A DNA stretch of 64,000 nucleotides, taken from positions 2,325,501 through 2,389,500 of the forward strand of contig NZ_CP094359.1 in the NCBI RefSeq assembly GCF_024396695.1, read 5' to 3'. The position numbers and the translations under genes are program-made. The DNA comes from Acidithiobacillus sp. YTS05 (lineage in GTDB: Bacteria; Pseudomonadota; Gammaproteobacteria; Acidithiobacillales; Acidithiobacillaceae). Below the pieces are notes generated by a model, which saw only the letters and a list, made by a program, of their open reading frames with translations, did not search any database and had not been told where the DNA came from. Shown here piece after piece: positions 10,141 through 20,438 of this stretch (positions are counted from its first letter, which is position 1; every line of letters begins with the position of its first letter).

Positions 10141-11417
10141 AACGCGGCAATCAAGAACTCATCGTTGGTCTGGACATTGGTACCTCCAAGGTCGCCTGTA
10201 TCGTGGCGCAAGCACGCTCCACGGGCGAGGCAGAAATCATCGGCGTTGGCCAGCACCCCTCCCGTGGCCTGAAAAAGGGCGTGGTCGTCGACATTGAATC
10301 TACCGTGCAGGCCATCAATCGCGCGGTACAGGAAGCCGAACTCATGGCCGGGGTACAGATCCACGGCGCGGTCGTGGGTATCGCTGGCGGACACATCCGC
10401 GGCTATAACAGCCACGGCATCGTCGCCATCAAAAACAAGGAAGTCAGCAATGATGATCTCGGTCGGGTGATGGACGCTGCGCGCGCCATCGTCATTCCGC
10501 AGGACCAGAATGTGATCCATGTGCTACCCCAGGAATTCACCATCGACAGTCAGGAAGGGGTACGCGAACCCATCGGCATGTCGGGAGTGCGCCTGGAAGC
10601 GCAGGTCCACATCGTCACCGGCTCCATCAGCGCCACGCAGAATATTGCCAAGTGCGTCGAACGCTGCGGCCTGCAGGTGCAGGGCCTGGTGCTCGAACAA
10701 CTGGCTTCCGCCGATGCCGTGCTCACCGCGGATGAAAAGGAGCTGGGCGTCTGCCTGGTCGACATCGGTGGCGGCACCACCGACATCGCCATATTCCGCG
10801 ATGGCGCCGTACGCCATACCGCGGTCATTCCCATTGCCGGCGACCAGATCACCAACGACATCGCTCTGGGCTTGCGTACCCCACCCGTCGAGGCCGAACA
10901 GATCAAGAAGCTCTATGGCTGTGCCCTGGGCGACCTGATCGAACAGGACGACGACATCCCGGTGCCGAGTGTCGGTGCCCGTCCCCCGCGCACCATTTCC
11001 CGTCGCGTGCTCAACGACATCATCGAGCCGCGCGTGCGCGAACTCTTCGAGCTCATTCAGGCCGAACTACGTCGCACCGGATTTGAAGACCTCGTCGCCG
11101 CCGGCGTCGTACTCACCGGTGGCTCGAGCCGCCTGCAGGGCATGGCCGAACTGGCCGAGGAAATTCTGCACCTGCCGGTGCGCACCGGCGAGCCCATGCA
11201 TTTGGCCGGGATGGAAACGGTGGTGCGCGCCCCCTGGCATGCCACCGGCGTCGGTCTGGTCATGTATGGCATGCACAACGGGCTGGCCGGCCAGGCCGAG
11301 CCGGTGCAACAGCCCGCTGCCGCCACCAGTACGGTGCGCGACGAAGGACATCGCGCCGCGGCCATGGGCGGCGTCTTTGGCAAATTGCGCAACTGGGTAC
11401 AGACCAGCTTCGGCTGA
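10137..11417 (+). CDS. ftsA: Cell division protein FtsA
   Basis: FtsA is the actin-like ATPase that tethers FtsZ filaments to the membrane. The 426-residue protein has the phosphate-1 loop [10 protein letters not shown], phosphate-2 loop [11 protein letters not shown], adenosine loop [11 protein letters not shown], and a C-terminal amphipathic membrane-targeting helix ([13 protein letters not shown]). The start overlaps the ftsQ stop by ATGA and is preceded by AAGGAG. A 37-bp spacer separates it from ftsZ. Confidence 0.97.
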   Translation: MKRGNQELIVGLDIGTSKVACIVAQARSTGEAEIIGVGQHPSRGLKKGVVVDIESTVQAINRAVQEAELMAGVQIHGAVVGIAGGHIRGYNSHGIVAIKNKEVSNDDLGRVMDAARAIVIPQDQNVIHVLPQEFTIDSQEGVREPIGMSGVRLEAQVHIVTGSISATQNIAKCVERCGLQVQGLVLEQLASADAVLTADEKELGVCLVDIGGGTTDIAIFRDGAVRHTAVIPIAGDQITNDIALGLRTPPVEAEQIKKLYGCALGDLIEQDDDIPVPSVGARPPRTISRRVLNDIIEPRVRELFELIQAELRRTGFEDLVAAGVVLTGGSSRLQGMAELAEEILHLPVRTGEPMHLAGMETVVRAPWHATGVGLVMYGMHNGLAGQAEPVQQPAAATSTVRDEGHRAAAMGGVFGKLRNWVQTSFG

Positions 11418-11454
11418 GTCCCCCATCCCACAGATCCAGCAAGAGGAATCGACA

Positions 11455-12627
11455 ATGTTTGAATTGAACGAAATGCAGCAGGAAGGAGCCGTCATCAAGG
11501 TCATCGGGGTAGGCGGCGGTGGTGGCAACGCGATCAATAACATGGCCCTGACCGGGCTGGAAGGCGTGGAATTCATCAGCGCCAATACCGATGCCCAGGC
11601 CTTGCGCAACTCCCATGCCCAGCGCACTTTGCAGCTGGGCAGTGAACTGACCCGCGGCTTGGGCGCAGGTGCCAACCCCGAGATCGGGCGCAAGGCGGCG
11701 GAGGAATGCCGCGAGGAGATCCGCGGCGTGCTCGAAAATACCGACATGCTCTTCATCACGACGGGTATGGGTGGCGGGACCGGCACCGGTGCAGCGCCCG
11801 TGGTCGCTTCCATCGCCCGCGACATGGGCATCCTGACCGTCGGCGTGGTCACCAAACCCTTCAACTTTGAAGGCAAAAAGCGCCAGCAATATGCCCTGTC
11901 CGGTATCGATGAACTGGCGCAGCATGTCGATTCGCTGGTGATCATCCCCAACGAAAAACTGCTGGCGGTACTAGGCAAGCAGATCAGCCTGCGCGATGCC
12001 TATCTCGCTGCCGACAACGTCTTGATGGGGGCAGTGCAGGGCATTTCCGAGCTGATCACCCGTCCCGGCCTGATGAACCTCGATTTTGCCGACGTGCGCA
12101 CGGTGATGTCCGGCATGGGACTGGCGATGATGGGTACGGCCGCCGCCCGTGGCGAAAGCCGCGCCCGCGATGCCGCCAACCGCGCCGCCAGCAGCCCGCT
12201 GCTGGATGACATCAACCTCTCCGGCGCACGTGGCATTCTCGTCAACATCACCGCCGGCAACGACCTGTCTCTTGGTGAATTCGAGGAAGTCGGTGAGCTG
12301 ATCCGCAGCTACGCCTCGGACGATGCCAACGTCAAGGTGGGCACCGTGATCGACGAAAACCTGGAAGGGGAAATGCGCGTCACTGTGGTCGCCACCGGTC
12401 TGCAGCGCGAGCCGGTGCGGCTGGCGGTAGAAAACAACCGTCTGCGCCCGGAAGTGACCACGCCCGCCAACGCCGTCGATTGGCGCCAGTTGGATCGCCC
12501 TGCAGCCCTGCGCCAGCAAGCGACGCGCAGTGCCGCAACCAGTACTGACCAGCGCAGCGCCCCACGCCCGGTGGCAGATTATGCCGATCTCGACATCCCT
12601 GCCTTTCTGCGCCGGCAAGCCGACTAA
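11455..12627 (+). CDS. ftsZ: Cell division protein FtsZ
   Basis: FtsZ is the tubulin-like GTPase that forms the Z ring. The 390-residue protein starts with the [11 protein letters not shown] loop, has the tubulin signature [12 protein letters not shown] near residue 105, the NFEGKKR segment, and ends with the conserved C-terminal peptide DIPAFLRRQ that binds FtsA and ZipA-type partners. The ATG at 11455 follows an AAGAGGAA site. This is the last gene of the cluster; an intrinsic terminator follows at once. lpxC, often found after ftsZ in gammaproteobacteria, is absent here. Confidence 0.98.
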   Translation: MFELNEMQQEGAVIKVIGVGGGGGNAINNMALTGLEGVEFISANTDAQALRNSHAQRTLQLGSELTRGLGAGANPEIGRKAAEECREEIRGVLENTDMLFITTGMGGGTGTGAAPVVASIARDMGILTVGVVTKPFNFEGKKRQQYALSGIDELAQHVDSLVIIPNEKLLAVLGKQISLRDAYLAADNVLMGAVQGISELITRPGLMNLDFADVRTVMSGMGLAMMGTAAARGESRARDAANRAASSPLLDDINLSGARGILVNITAGNDLSLGEFEEVGELIRSYASDDANVKVGTVIDENLEGEMRVTVVATGLQREPVRLAVENNRLRPEVTTPANAVDWRQLDRPAALRQQATRSAATSTDQRSAPRPVADYADLDIPAFLRRQAD

Positions 12628-12649
12628 AGCCCGCGGTGCTGACACTCCA

Positions 12650-12673
12650 CCCCGCCATTGGCGGGGTTTTTTC
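12650..12673 (+). terminator. Intrinsic terminator after ftsZ
   Basis: A perfect 7-bp stem CCCCGCC / GGCGGGG (12650-12656 with 12660-12666) has a 3-base loop and is followed by a T-run. It lies 22 bases after the ftsZ stop and probably ends the whole dcw transcript. Confidence 0.9.
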
Positions 12674-12720
12674 TTTGCCATTGTGCAATTTGGGGGTATT
12701 TCTTTACCGGCACTTTGCCG

Positions 12721-12726
12721 TAGAAT
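12721..12726 (+). promoter_or_regulatory. Possible -10 box for the ferritin-like gene
   Basis: TAGAAT matches the sigma-70 -10 consensus at five of six positions and lies about 50 bp upstream of the 12777 start, after the dcw terminator. No convincing -35 box is found at the normal distance, so this is weak evidence. Confidence 0.3.
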
Positions 12727-12776
12727 GAGAAATACTCCTGTTTGACAGGCAAGGTTTTTCGAGAGAGGTTGGTACC

Positions 12777-13607
12777 ATGCTATACCCCGAAATGTTCAGA
12801 GCCCTGGAGGCCGCCCGCTGGAATATGGAGAAGGACATCCCGTGGGATCAGTTCGACGCCAGCAAGATCGCCCCAGAGCATCTACAAACCATCAAGATGA
12901 ACGCCATTACCGAGTGGTCGGCCCTGCCTGCCACGGAGATGTTTCTGCGCGACAATCGCGACGATTCGGATTTTTCGGCCTTCATGTCGATCTGGTTTTA
13001 TGAAGAACAGAAGCATGCCCTGGTGCTCATGGAATATCTGCGCCGCTTCGCGCCCGAATACCTGCCCACCGAGGAAGAGCTGCATGAGGTGCGCTTCGAG
13101 TTTGATCCAGCGCCGGCAATGGAGACCCTGATGCTGCATTTCTGCGGTGAGATTCGTCTGACGCATTGGTACAAGGCCGCTGCCGAGTGGCACCAGGAAC
13201 CAGTCATCAAGTTCATCTATGAAACGCTTTCCAAGGATGAGGCACGGCACGCCGGCATCTACCTCAAGTACATGCGTCGGGCGGTGGAGCGTGTGGGCGA
13301 CTCAGCCCGCCTGGCCTTTGCCAAGATTGGTGTGCTCATGGCCAATACCAAGACCGCCAAGGCCTTGCATCCCACCAACCTGCACGTCAATAAGGAGATG
13401 TATCCGCAGGACAGCGTGCAGAGTCATCTCCCCGATCCCGGCTGGCTGGAACGTTGGCTCGACAATCAGATTCACTTCGACACGATCTGGGAGGGCAAGG
13501 TGGTCAATGGCATCCTGCGCAATCTGTCGGCGCTCCTCGACGTACCGATTCGCAGCGCCAAGGATCTGAGCCAGTATCGCAAGCGGATGGCCAGTTCTGT
13601 GGGCTAA
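12777..13607 (+). CDS. Ferritin-like diiron protein (acyl-ACP desaturase/AurF-like fold)
   Basis: The 276-residue product has two copies of the diiron signature: Glu46 with E77-Q-K-H80, and Glu125 (CGEIR) with E155-A-R-H158. The 30-31 residue spacing is that expected for a four-helix bundle diiron carboxylate protein. Such proteins act as oxygenases, desaturases or oxidases; substrate cannot be read from the sequence. No signal peptide or membrane segment is visible, so it is probably cytoplasmic. It stands alone between the dcw terminator and a lipoprotein gene. Alternatives are a fatty-acid desaturase type 2 or a tRNA-modifying hydroxylase; I favour only the fold-level call. Confidence 0.75.
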   Translation: MLYPEMFRALEAARWNMEKDIPWDQFDASKIAPEHLQTIKMNAITEWSALPATEMFLRDNRDDSDFSAFMSIWFYEEQKHALVLMEYLRRFAPEYLPTEEELHEVRFEFDPAPAMETLMLHFCGEIRLTHWYKAAAEWHQEPVIKFIYETLSKDEARHAGIYLKYMRRAVERVGDSARLAFAKIGVLMANTKTAKALHPTNLHVNKEMYPQDSVQSHLPDPGWLERWLDNQIHFDTIWEGKVVNGILRNLSALLDVPIRSAKDLSQYRKRMASSVG

Positions 13608-13739
13608 TGTCGCCAAGTCCCGACAACAGATCGTTTTGACGCGAGCAAATACGTTGATTTTTCAGAGATGCATATCGGGCACGCTTCGTGCTAAGCGCCT
13701 CAACGTCAACTGGTGACAAAGAGAACGAGGAGAAAGACG

Positions 13740-14090
13740 ATGAAAAAATGGTTGGGCATGATGCTGGCTACGTTGTTGCTGGCCGGTTGTGCGAACAATC
13801 CCTATGGCAACCCCTATGGGTACAACAGCAGCCCTTTGGGCAATAGCAAAACCACCACCGACACTGCTGCAGGCGCCGCCTTGGGTGCCGTTGCCGGTGC
13901 TGTGATTGGCAACCAATCCGGCAGCCCCCTGACGGGAGCGGCGATTGGTGCCGGACTGGGGGGGCTGGCAGGCTATGCAGTCTCCAAAAACCAACAGCAA
14001 CAGCCGGCCAACTGCCCACCGGGATACAACTGTATCCAGAATACCCCACCCCCCTCCTGCCCGCCGGGCTACACCTGCAACCCGCAGTAA
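13740..14090 (+). CDS. Glycine-zipper outer-membrane lipoprotein
   Basis: The 116-residue product has an N-terminal lipoprotein signal peptide with lipobox LLAGC (Cys around residue 17). A Tyr/Asn/Pro-rich stretch follows, then a glycine-zipper hairpin (GAALGAVAGAVIGNQSG and GAAIGAGLGGLAGYAV). The tail has two CPPGY repeats with paired cysteines. Glycine-zipper lipoproteins of the SlyB/YMGG type sit in the outer membrane and affect envelope integrity; the exact role is unknown. ATG at 13740 follows GAGGAGA at 13727-13733; the upstream in-frame ATG at 13713 lacks a site and would bury the signal peptide. Confidence 0.75.
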   Translation: MKKWLGMMLATLLLAGCANNPYGNPYGYNSSPLGNSKTTTDTAAGAALGAVAGAVIGNQSGSPLTGAAIGAGLGGLAGYAVSKNQQQQPANCPPGYNCIQNTPPPSCPPGYTCNPQ

Positions 14091-14093
14091 CGG

Positions 14094-14537
14094 ATGCAGG
14101 AATGCGACACATGGGATCTGCCACCCTGGCGTAGTCTCGATCTGGAGGCCCGGCTGCGCTGGGCCTTGGCCCCAGAAATTCCTGATCTGTACCGGCAGGC
14201 CCTGGCCCGGGAGCAGTGGGTGCAAACCCGCTGCTACTTTGCCCGGCGCCAGGATCTCCGGCCCAGCGAAGTGGCTCAGTTTGCCGCAGACGACGACTAT
14301 GTGATTCGTCTGTGCATTGCCAAGCGCCCCGATCTGAGCCCCGAGCAGGTCGCGGCCTTCTGTAGCGACAGAGACCCCAATGTGCGCTACGCGATCGCCC
14401 GCAATCCTCTTCTCAACGAAACCCAACGACAGATGCTTTTGCAGGATCCGGACGAGGTCGTCCGTCAAGCAGCAGCCAAGGGTGCCCGCCCCAGCCAGAC
14501 CCGGCAACGCCAGGGCCAAGCGGCACTCTACCGTTAG
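14094..14537 (+). CDS. LRV/HEAT-like repeat protein, function unknown
   Basis: The 147-residue protein has three or more tandem helical units of about 24 residues, with the pattern D-L-x-P-x-x-V-x-x-[F/L]-x-x-D-x-x-x-x-[V/I]-R (for example DLRPSEVAQFA, DLSPEQVAAFC, LLNETQRQMLL). This is the look of leucine-rich-repeat-variant (LRV) proteins, which form all-helical solenoids. Some LRV proteins carry an iron-sulfur cluster; the two N-terminal cysteines here are too few to claim that. It starts 3 bp after the lipoprotein gene and ends 12 bp before the LysR gene, so it may be co-transcribed with both. Confidence 0.6.
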   Translation: MQECDTWDLPPWRSLDLEARLRWALAPEIPDLYRQALAREQWVQTRCYFARRQDLRPSEVAQFAADDDYVIRLCIAKRPDLSPEQVAAFCSDRDPNVRYAIARNPLLNETQRQMLLQDPDEVVRQAAAKGARPSQTRQRQGQAALYR

Positions 14538-14549
14538 CCGGTAATCGGC

Positions 14550-15536
14550 ATGGCAAACAGGCTGCTACGCAATCTGAGTCTGCGTCAGTTACAGATTTTT
14601 GCAGCGGTAGTGCGGCTTGGTGGTGTTGGCAAGGCGGCAGAGGAGCTCTTTGTCTCCCAACCCACCATATCGATCCAGCTGAAAACCCTGGCAGAAACTC
14701 TGGGGGAGCCGATTTTTGAAAAAGTCGGACGGGGCCTGCGCCCGACCCCCGTCGGCGAGGACCTATACGCCTGCTGCCGCAGCATCTTTCAAAGTCTGGA
14801 CGACCTGGAGACGGCCATATCCGAACGTCACGGTCTGGCGCGTGGCCATCTGCGTCTTGCCGTCGTCAGTACGGCCAAATACATTGCCCCAGAATTGCTG
14901 GGCGCCTTCGGCGAACGCTATCCCGGAATCGATCTTTTCCTGCAGGTTACCAACCGCGACCGCATCCTCGAGCGCATGCAAGCGGGCGAGGACGACGCCT
15001 ACATCATGGGCGAGCCACCGCAGGAGGATTCTTCCATCGAATCCATCGCCTTTGCCTTGAACCCGATCGTGGTCATGGCGCCGGCCAATCACCCTCTGGT
15101 AGGCAGGATTTCCATTCCCCTGGCAGATCTGGCAAACGAGCCCTTTCTCTTTCGCGAACCGGGCTCTGGTACGCGTAAAGCCACCATGCGCGTCTTCGAG
15201 CAAGAGGATTTTCACCCCCATGTGCGCATGGAACTGGGCAGTAACGAGGCGATCAAGCACGCCATCATCGGCCATCTGGGGATTGCCGTCCTGTCCTTGC
15301 ACTCGCTGTCGCTGGAAGGCACGCAAGGGCCCGTTCGCGTTCTCGATGTCCAGGGCTTTCCGATTTTGCGGCAATGGTACCTGGTCTATTCCAAGGAAAG
15401 GCCACTCTCCTTGGCGACGCAGGCATTCCTGCAGTTCGCCCGGCAAAAGGAGGGGGAAATCGGGGAACGACTGGAACAGATCTGGCCGACCATAAAAAAA
15501 TCCCTCGCGCCGGGCGTCGAGGGATCAGGAACGTAA
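14550..15536 (+). CDS. LysR-family transcriptional regulator, CbbR-like
   Basis: The 328-residue protein has an N-terminal winged helix-turn-helix (roughly residues 8-67, with LRQLQIFAAVVRLGGVGKAAEEL and SQPTISIQLKTLAE as the recognition region) and a LysR substrate-binding domain. The SLRQLQIFxAV start and the length resemble CbbR regulators of carbon-fixation genes, and the gene faces the dabB-dabA carbon-uptake operon, which supports that role by context. Effector and targets are not visible. Its last codons contain the terminator of the convergent operon. Confidence 0.8.
   Translation: MANRLLRNLSLRQLQIFAAVVRLGGVGKAAEELFVSQPTISIQLKTLAETLGEPIFEKVGRGLRPTPVGEDLYACCRSIFQSLDDLETAISERHGLARGHLRLAVVSTAKYIAPELLGAFGERYPGIDLFLQVTNRDRILERMQAGEDDAYIMGEPPQEDSSIESIAFALNPIVVMAPANHPLVGRISIPLADLANEPFLFREPGSGTRKATMRVFEQEDFHPHVRMELGSNEAIKHAIIGHLGIAVLSLHSLSLEGTQGPVRVLDVQGFPILRQWYLVYSKERPLSLATQAFLQFARQKEGEIGERLEQIWPTIKKSLAPGVEGSGT
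15494..15524 (-). terminator. Intrinsic terminator of the dabB-dabA operon, inside the LysR 3' end
   Basis: On the - strand a 7-bp stem TCCCTCG / CGAGGGA (15501-15507 with 15518-15524) is followed by a run of seven T (the A-run at 15494-15500). It lies 23 bases beyond the dabA stop and within the last 15 codons of the convergent LysR gene. The polarity of the T-run shows that it serves the - strand transcript. Confidence 0.8.
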
Positions 15537-15546
15537 TCTGGCTTTT

Positions 15547-17991
15547 TTACATGGCGCGTGTCTGCCATCCCCCTCCCGGCAACCGCTCGTGCAATGTGCT
15601 GTCTTCATTGATCTGGAAGAGGATGATCCAGCGTTTATCGACCAGATTCGTCAGCACCGCGTGGGCAGCGATGATCTGATCCATAGCCGCTTGCGGCGCC
15701 TCGATGAACACCGACAAGCGCAGCGGCTCGTGGCGCAGCTCGTAGCCATCGAGTAGCGACTGCACGGCCAGACCCACACGCAGATCGCCACCGTTACCCT
15801 CGAGAACGCCGACCAGCCCACCGACGACATTGTGCAGCACCTTGTTACCGCTACCCTGGCGCAGGTTGTCCACCGTCGAGCCGTAGTACTGCAGATTGAT
15901 CCAGCTCGCCACCACCAGTGGTGCGGTCATGATCAGGGTCAGGACGGCAAAATCGGCGTCCTTTTTCGCGTCGTAGTCGTGCAGAAAGGCGCGACCTGCC
16001 AGATTGGCGCCCGCCGTGCGCCAGCGCGGTGCGGCGATGAAGGCCGCATTACCCGCCAAGGCCCACTCCGGACGCACCTGCGACCAGTCCTTGCCCCGCC
16101 AGGTCAGCAAGCGTTCGGCCTGTTGCGAGTCACTTACCCCGGGGACGAGCTTGGTGATCCGCTCCAGGCGGGTGAGATCCCCAGCACGCTGCAGGGCCTC
16201 GCGTACCTCCTGCAACAACTCCGGTGCTGGTGCCAGCGAAGACGGATACAACTGCGTCTGGTCCAGGGTAGTGTCGTGCATACCCGCCAGGAATACGGTG
16301 TCGGAGGGGATAGCTATCCCTCGCTGCCGCAACCCGCTGCGTACCGCCGCATCGTTGAGCAGGTCGACGGTCACCCGGGCGCTGACCTCCCCGGTCTGGC
16401 CGGCACAGGCGCCACAGTCAAGACCCGCTCGGTGGGCATTGTTGGTGGTCGTGCTGCCATGTCCAAACAACAGTACCAGCTCGGCAAAGCTTTGCGTCAG
16501 CCCCAGGCCGCGCAGGATTTTTTCGGCAAGCTCCGTCTTGGCCTCCGCCTTGGCTTCCGCGTTACCGGTGAAAGCCGCATCGGCAAGCACCGGATGCACC
16601 TGGCGCATCTCGTCCGCGCTCAGCCCCGCCTGATCCGGTGCCTGGGAGGGTTGTTGCCAGCCTAGGCTTTCGCTCAACATACGGAAGCCATAGGCCACTC
16701 CAGAGGACTCCACGAAGGAAAAGCAGGACGCTGCCGCAGTCTTGAACTGTTTCCATTCCGCCCGCCGACGCAGGCGTCCGAGGCGCTTCTTCTGGAGATT
16801 GCCGGGCAGCGACTCCTGCGCCGTCATCTGGGCGGGCAGCAGGACCGGGAGATGACCACGGGCATGGCATTCTCCCGCCCGCTGGTACTGCAACGGCACC
16901 CCGAAAAATCCGGCAAAGCCGATGGTCTGCGCATCTTCCATAACCGACTCGAGGTGGCGCCGAAAGACCTCCGAGCGCACGTCGATGCAGAAGGCCGCCT
17001 GCAAGCGGGGACGCGTGGCAGACGATACCGGTGAGTCCTCCCGACGGCGATGGAACTGCCGCGCAATCCCCTGGCGAAAGTTCTTTTCCAAGGCACGCAG
17101 GCACGCCTCGCGCAGATCCATCTCCCGTTGTAATGGCTGGATCTCACCATGTTGCCAACGACATAGCCCGTTACGCCACTGCTTGCGCTTCTCTGGGCTG
17201 GCAAAGGCGTGCAGCATCGCCTCCCAGACCAGGCGGATGCTCAAGAGCTCCGGCAGATCGCTGCGACTTTTCCCCTGCAACTCCGCCTGCCAAACCTGGT
17301 AGCGGCACCAACTGGCCCAACCACCGATGGACTTCAGCAAGGCGAGAAGGTAGTCGGAGAGCAGTCCATCGGGGATCTGCAGAATTTCCAGGGCCCACTG
17401 GCGCGCCGCCGCGGATTCCCTCGGTACCTGCAGCAGGATCCGGCGGATATCGCCAATGCCGATGACACTGGCGCTGCGATTGCGCAGTGCATACTGCCGC
17501 CAAGCATCGAAGAGCCCCTGTTCGTCCGCCGCACCAGGACGCGTCCAGGCCGCCTGGCCGCGATCATAGTACGCCGCCAGAAACTGTCCGATCTGATCGA
17601 GCAGGAAGTCTTCCAGGGCCGGGGCATCCGGTCGGTGCAGGACATTGCTGAGCAGGGCCAGCGGCTGCGTCGGTGGCGTCTCCTCGCGGCGAAGATAGCG
17701 ATGCACCTCACTGCTGCTCAGGGTCTGAGCGAAATCCGCGGCCGCCGCCTGCACGTCCTCGATGCGCATCTTGCCGGCTTCCCACTGCTGGCGAAACCAG
17801 GAGCGGTCGAGGAAGAGTTTTTCACCGGAGAGACGGTGCAGATATACCGCCGTCTCGGCAAAATCCTGTTCCACGAAGCCCCAATAGGGGTTGACGGCAA
17901 CAAAGGAGTCCAAAGGCCAAACCGGCGCGATGCGGGCACAGGCTTGCTGTACAGCCTCTTCCCACTGCTTCTGCATGATCTCTTCTTTCAT
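15547..17991 (-). CDS. dabA: DabA inorganic-carbon uptake subunit (DUF2309)
   Basis: DabA is the cytoplasmic, carbonic-anhydrase-like subunit of the DAB system, which drives one-way hydration of CO2 to bicarbonate using ion flow through DabB. The 814-residue protein keeps the zinc-site pattern: Cys335 and Asp337 in FCIDVRSE, His511 in LLFGHGSTT, and Cys526 in LDCGACAG. The 2- and 15-residue spacings match the family. It starts with an ATGA overlap on dabB after a GGGAGGTGG site, so the pair is coupled. It supports the autotrophic lifestyle; the convergent CbbR-like gene may regulate it. Confidence 0.93.
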   Translation of the reverse strand: MKEEIMQKQWEEAVQQACARIAPVWPLDSFVAVNPYWGFVEQDFAETAVYLHRLSGEKLFLDRSWFRQQWEAGKMRIEDVQAAAADFAQTLSSSEVHRYLRREETPPTQPLALLSNVLHRPDAPALEDFLLDQIGQFLAAYYDRGQAAWTRPGAADEQGLFDAWRQYALRNRSASVIGIGDIRRILLQVPRESAAARQWALEILQIPDGLLSDYLLALLKSIGGWASWCRYQVWQAELQGKSRSDLPELLSIRLVWEAMLHAFASPEKRKQWRNGLCRWQHGEIQPLQREMDLREACLRALEKNFRQGIARQFHRRREDSPVSSATRPRLQAAFCIDVRSEVFRRHLESVMEDAQTIGFAGFFGVPLQYQRAGECHARGHLPVLLPAQMTAQESLPGNLQKKRLGRLRRRAEWKQFKTAAASCFSFVESSGVAYGFRMLSESLGWQQPSQAPDQAGLSADEMRQVHPVLADAAFTGNAEAKAEAKTELAEKILRGLGLTQSFAELVLLFGHGSTTTNNAHRAGLDCGACAGQTGEVSARVTVDLLNDAAVRSGLRQRGIAIPSDTVFLAGMHDTTLDQTQLYPSSLAPAPELLQEVREALQRAGDLTRLERITKLVPGVSDSQQAERLLTWRGKDWSQVRPEWALAGNAAFIAAPRWRTAGANLAGRAFLHDYDAKKDADFAVLTLIMTAPLVVASWINLQYYGSTVDNLRQGSGNKVLHNVVGGLVGVLEGNGGDLRVGLAVQSLLDGYELRHEPLRLSVFIEAPQAAMDQIIAAHAVLTNLVDKRWIILFQINEDSTLHERLPGGGWQTRAM

Positions 17992-19658
17992 CGTCCACCT
18001 CCCGCAGTATTCGTGATCTCATCAGACTCCAGGGTCGCAAACTCCATCCTCGGTCCCTGTTTTTCGACGGCAAACTTCTCTGGCCATAGCCGATAGGCAA
18101 TCCTCTCGATCCAGAGGTCTACGTAGAGGCCGTTATACAGGGCCACATAGAGACTCTGTTGCCAGGCTACCGGCAGCTGCATCCTTCCCGGCCCCTGAAT
18201 CCAGGAGAGGAACAGAAAGGTCAGCATCACCCAGGCGGCAAAGACCTGGTAGTGGACGGAATTGCTGACGGTGACAGCGAAATCCGGCCCAAAGAAGCCA
18301 TGAAAGAGTATGTGCAGCACGTAGTAGACCAGCATCATCAGTACCGCCAGAACGGCTGCGCCGGCACGGCTACCCCAGCTGGGAAACAGCGCCCCCTTGA
18401 TGAAGATCTGCGACATGGCGATACCAATGATGACCACAATCGCGAGGGTCACCGGGTGCCCGAGAGGTTGCAGCGCAAAAGCCAGGGCCAACCCCATAGA
18501 CGCCGCCAAACCCAACAGCGTACCGAGAAGCCAGGTCGCAAAGCCGCCCTTCTCTGCCTGCGGCTTCAGCTGCCGTAACTGGTCCACCCCACTACTGGAA
18601 CTGAGGAAGGCGTGCGCCTTGTACAAGGAGTGTCCCAACAAGTGCAACAGGGCCAGATAAAAGAGCCCCAAACCCAATTCCAGCAACATGAAACCCAACT
18701 GTGCCACCGTCGACCAGGCCAGAGAGGACTTGATTGCCGTTTGCGTGATCATGACCAGCGAGGCAATCGCCAGGGTCAGCAAGCCAATGACTCCCAAAAA
18801 GAGCAGAGCAGACTCCTCGCGCAGGAGCAGCGGACTCATGCGCATGGCGACAATGGCACCACTATAGACCACACCGGCGTGCATCAAGGCCGAAACCGGG
18901 GTTGGCGCTTCCATGACCTGGATCAGCCAGCCATGGAAGGGGAACTGGGCACTTTTCAGGATCACCGCAAAGACCAGGAACCAGGCCGCCAGCTGCAACT
19001 GCCAGGGGAAGGCTGGAGACTGGGCAAGGACAGCGATCTTGCTGAACTCCAGCGTTCCCGCGCCAATCGCCGTCAGGCCGCTGGCGAGCAGCAGAAAAAG
19101 ATCGGCAGCACGACTGAACAGTGATTTTTTGTGCGCCGCCATGATCGCCTTGCGCCGGTCGTCATAGAAATCGAGAAGACGGTGCAGGCTGAAGCCCGTG
19201 GCAATGATCGCCAGGGTGAAGAATCCCAGGTTACCGGCAATAGTCACCAGCAGAAAAAAACCGCCGGTGAGGGCAAGGAGACGAAAGAAGCGTGCCTGCG
19301 CCCGGTCGCCGTCCAGATATTCGACACTGAATCGCGCCAGGATCATCAACACAAAGGACACCAAAGGCGCCAGCAACATGGTCATGGCGTTGAGCTGCAC
19401 CGACAGGTCGAGATGCGCCGCAGTGGCCGGCAAGGGCAGTGCGAACAGGACAAAGTCTCCCTGTGCGCCCAGGGCGTAGCCCACGACTGCTGCCAGCGCA
19501 AGCAAAAATCCGGCGATGGAGACAAACTGGATCCGCGCCCGATAGCGCTGCGCCGAGACCACTCCGGGAAGCGCCTTGGGCAGGGCAGCCAAGATGTACA
19601 AAAGCGGTGTGATCAACAACAGACCGCCCGTGACGGCAGTCAAGAGGTTGGTATTCAT
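17988..19658 (-). CDS. dabB: DabB membrane subunit (NuoL/proton-antiporter-like)
   Basis: The 556-residue polytopic protein belongs to the NuoL/MrpA-like antiporter family and has about 14 membrane segments. The FHGWLIQVMEAPTPVSALMHAG and IKSSLAWSTVAQLGFM regions are typical, with the conserved charged Lys and Glu/His of the ion path. In DAB systems it supplies the ion gradient that powers DabA. The start at 19658 (MNTNLLTAV) follows an AGGAG site; the longer frame to 19709 adds a non-hydrophobic, Cys/Ser-rich stretch and is rejected. It is the first gene of the operon and faces an AT-rich promoter region. Confidence 0.92.
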   Translation of the reverse strand: MNTNLLTAVTGGLLLITPLLYILAALPKALPGVVSAQRYRARIQFVSIAGFLLALAAVVGYALGAQGDFVLFALPLPATAAHLDLSVQLNAMTMLLAPLVSFVLMILARFSVEYLDGDRAQARFFRLLALTGGFFLLVTIAGNLGFFTLAIIATGFSLHRLLDFYDDRRKAIMAAHKKSLFSRAADLFLLLASGLTAIGAGTLEFSKIAVLAQSPAFPWQLQLAAWFLVFAVILKSAQFPFHGWLIQVMEAPTPVSALMHAGVVYSGAIVAMRMSPLLLREESALLFLGVIGLLTLAIASLVMITQTAIKSSLAWSTVAQLGFMLLELGLGLFYLALLHLLGHSLYKAHAFLSSSSGVDQLRQLKPQAEKGGFATWLLGTLLGLAASMGLALAFALQPLGHPVTLAIVVIIGIAMSQIFIKGALFPSWGSRAGAAVLAVLMMLVYYVLHILFHGFFGPDFAVTVSNSVHYQVFAAWVMLTFLFLSWIQGPGRMQLPVAWQQSLYVALYNGLYVDLWIERIAYRLWPEKFAVEKQGPRMEFATLESDEITNTAGGGR

Positions 19659-19709
19659 GGAGGATCTCCTGCTTGTACCCGATATTGGGCACGAGCAGAG
19701 AGTATCCAA

Positions 19710-19770
19710 GATACATATATAGAATATAATTTTTTATTATAAATTATTATATTTACTATAATCTATGTGT
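19710..19770. promoter_or_regulatory. AT-rich divergent promoter region between dabB and the TMEM175-like gene
   Basis: About 60 bp are almost pure A/T in an otherwise GC-rich window. On the + strand TATAAT is seen at 19757-19762. On the - strand two TATAAT sequences read from 19751-19746 and 19741-19736. No strong -35 is present (TTATTA 17 bp upstream of the + strand box). An activator such as the nearby LysR regulator might be needed; this is inference. Confidence 0.5.
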
Positions 19771-19843
19771 TTCGCGCTTGGCTTGCTAGCAATAGTGGTG
19801 AGACACTGCGGCTATCTGTTGCCATGGAATGTCGTGACTCGTT

Positions 19844-20434
<591 letters not shown>

Positions 20435-20438
20435 GGGT

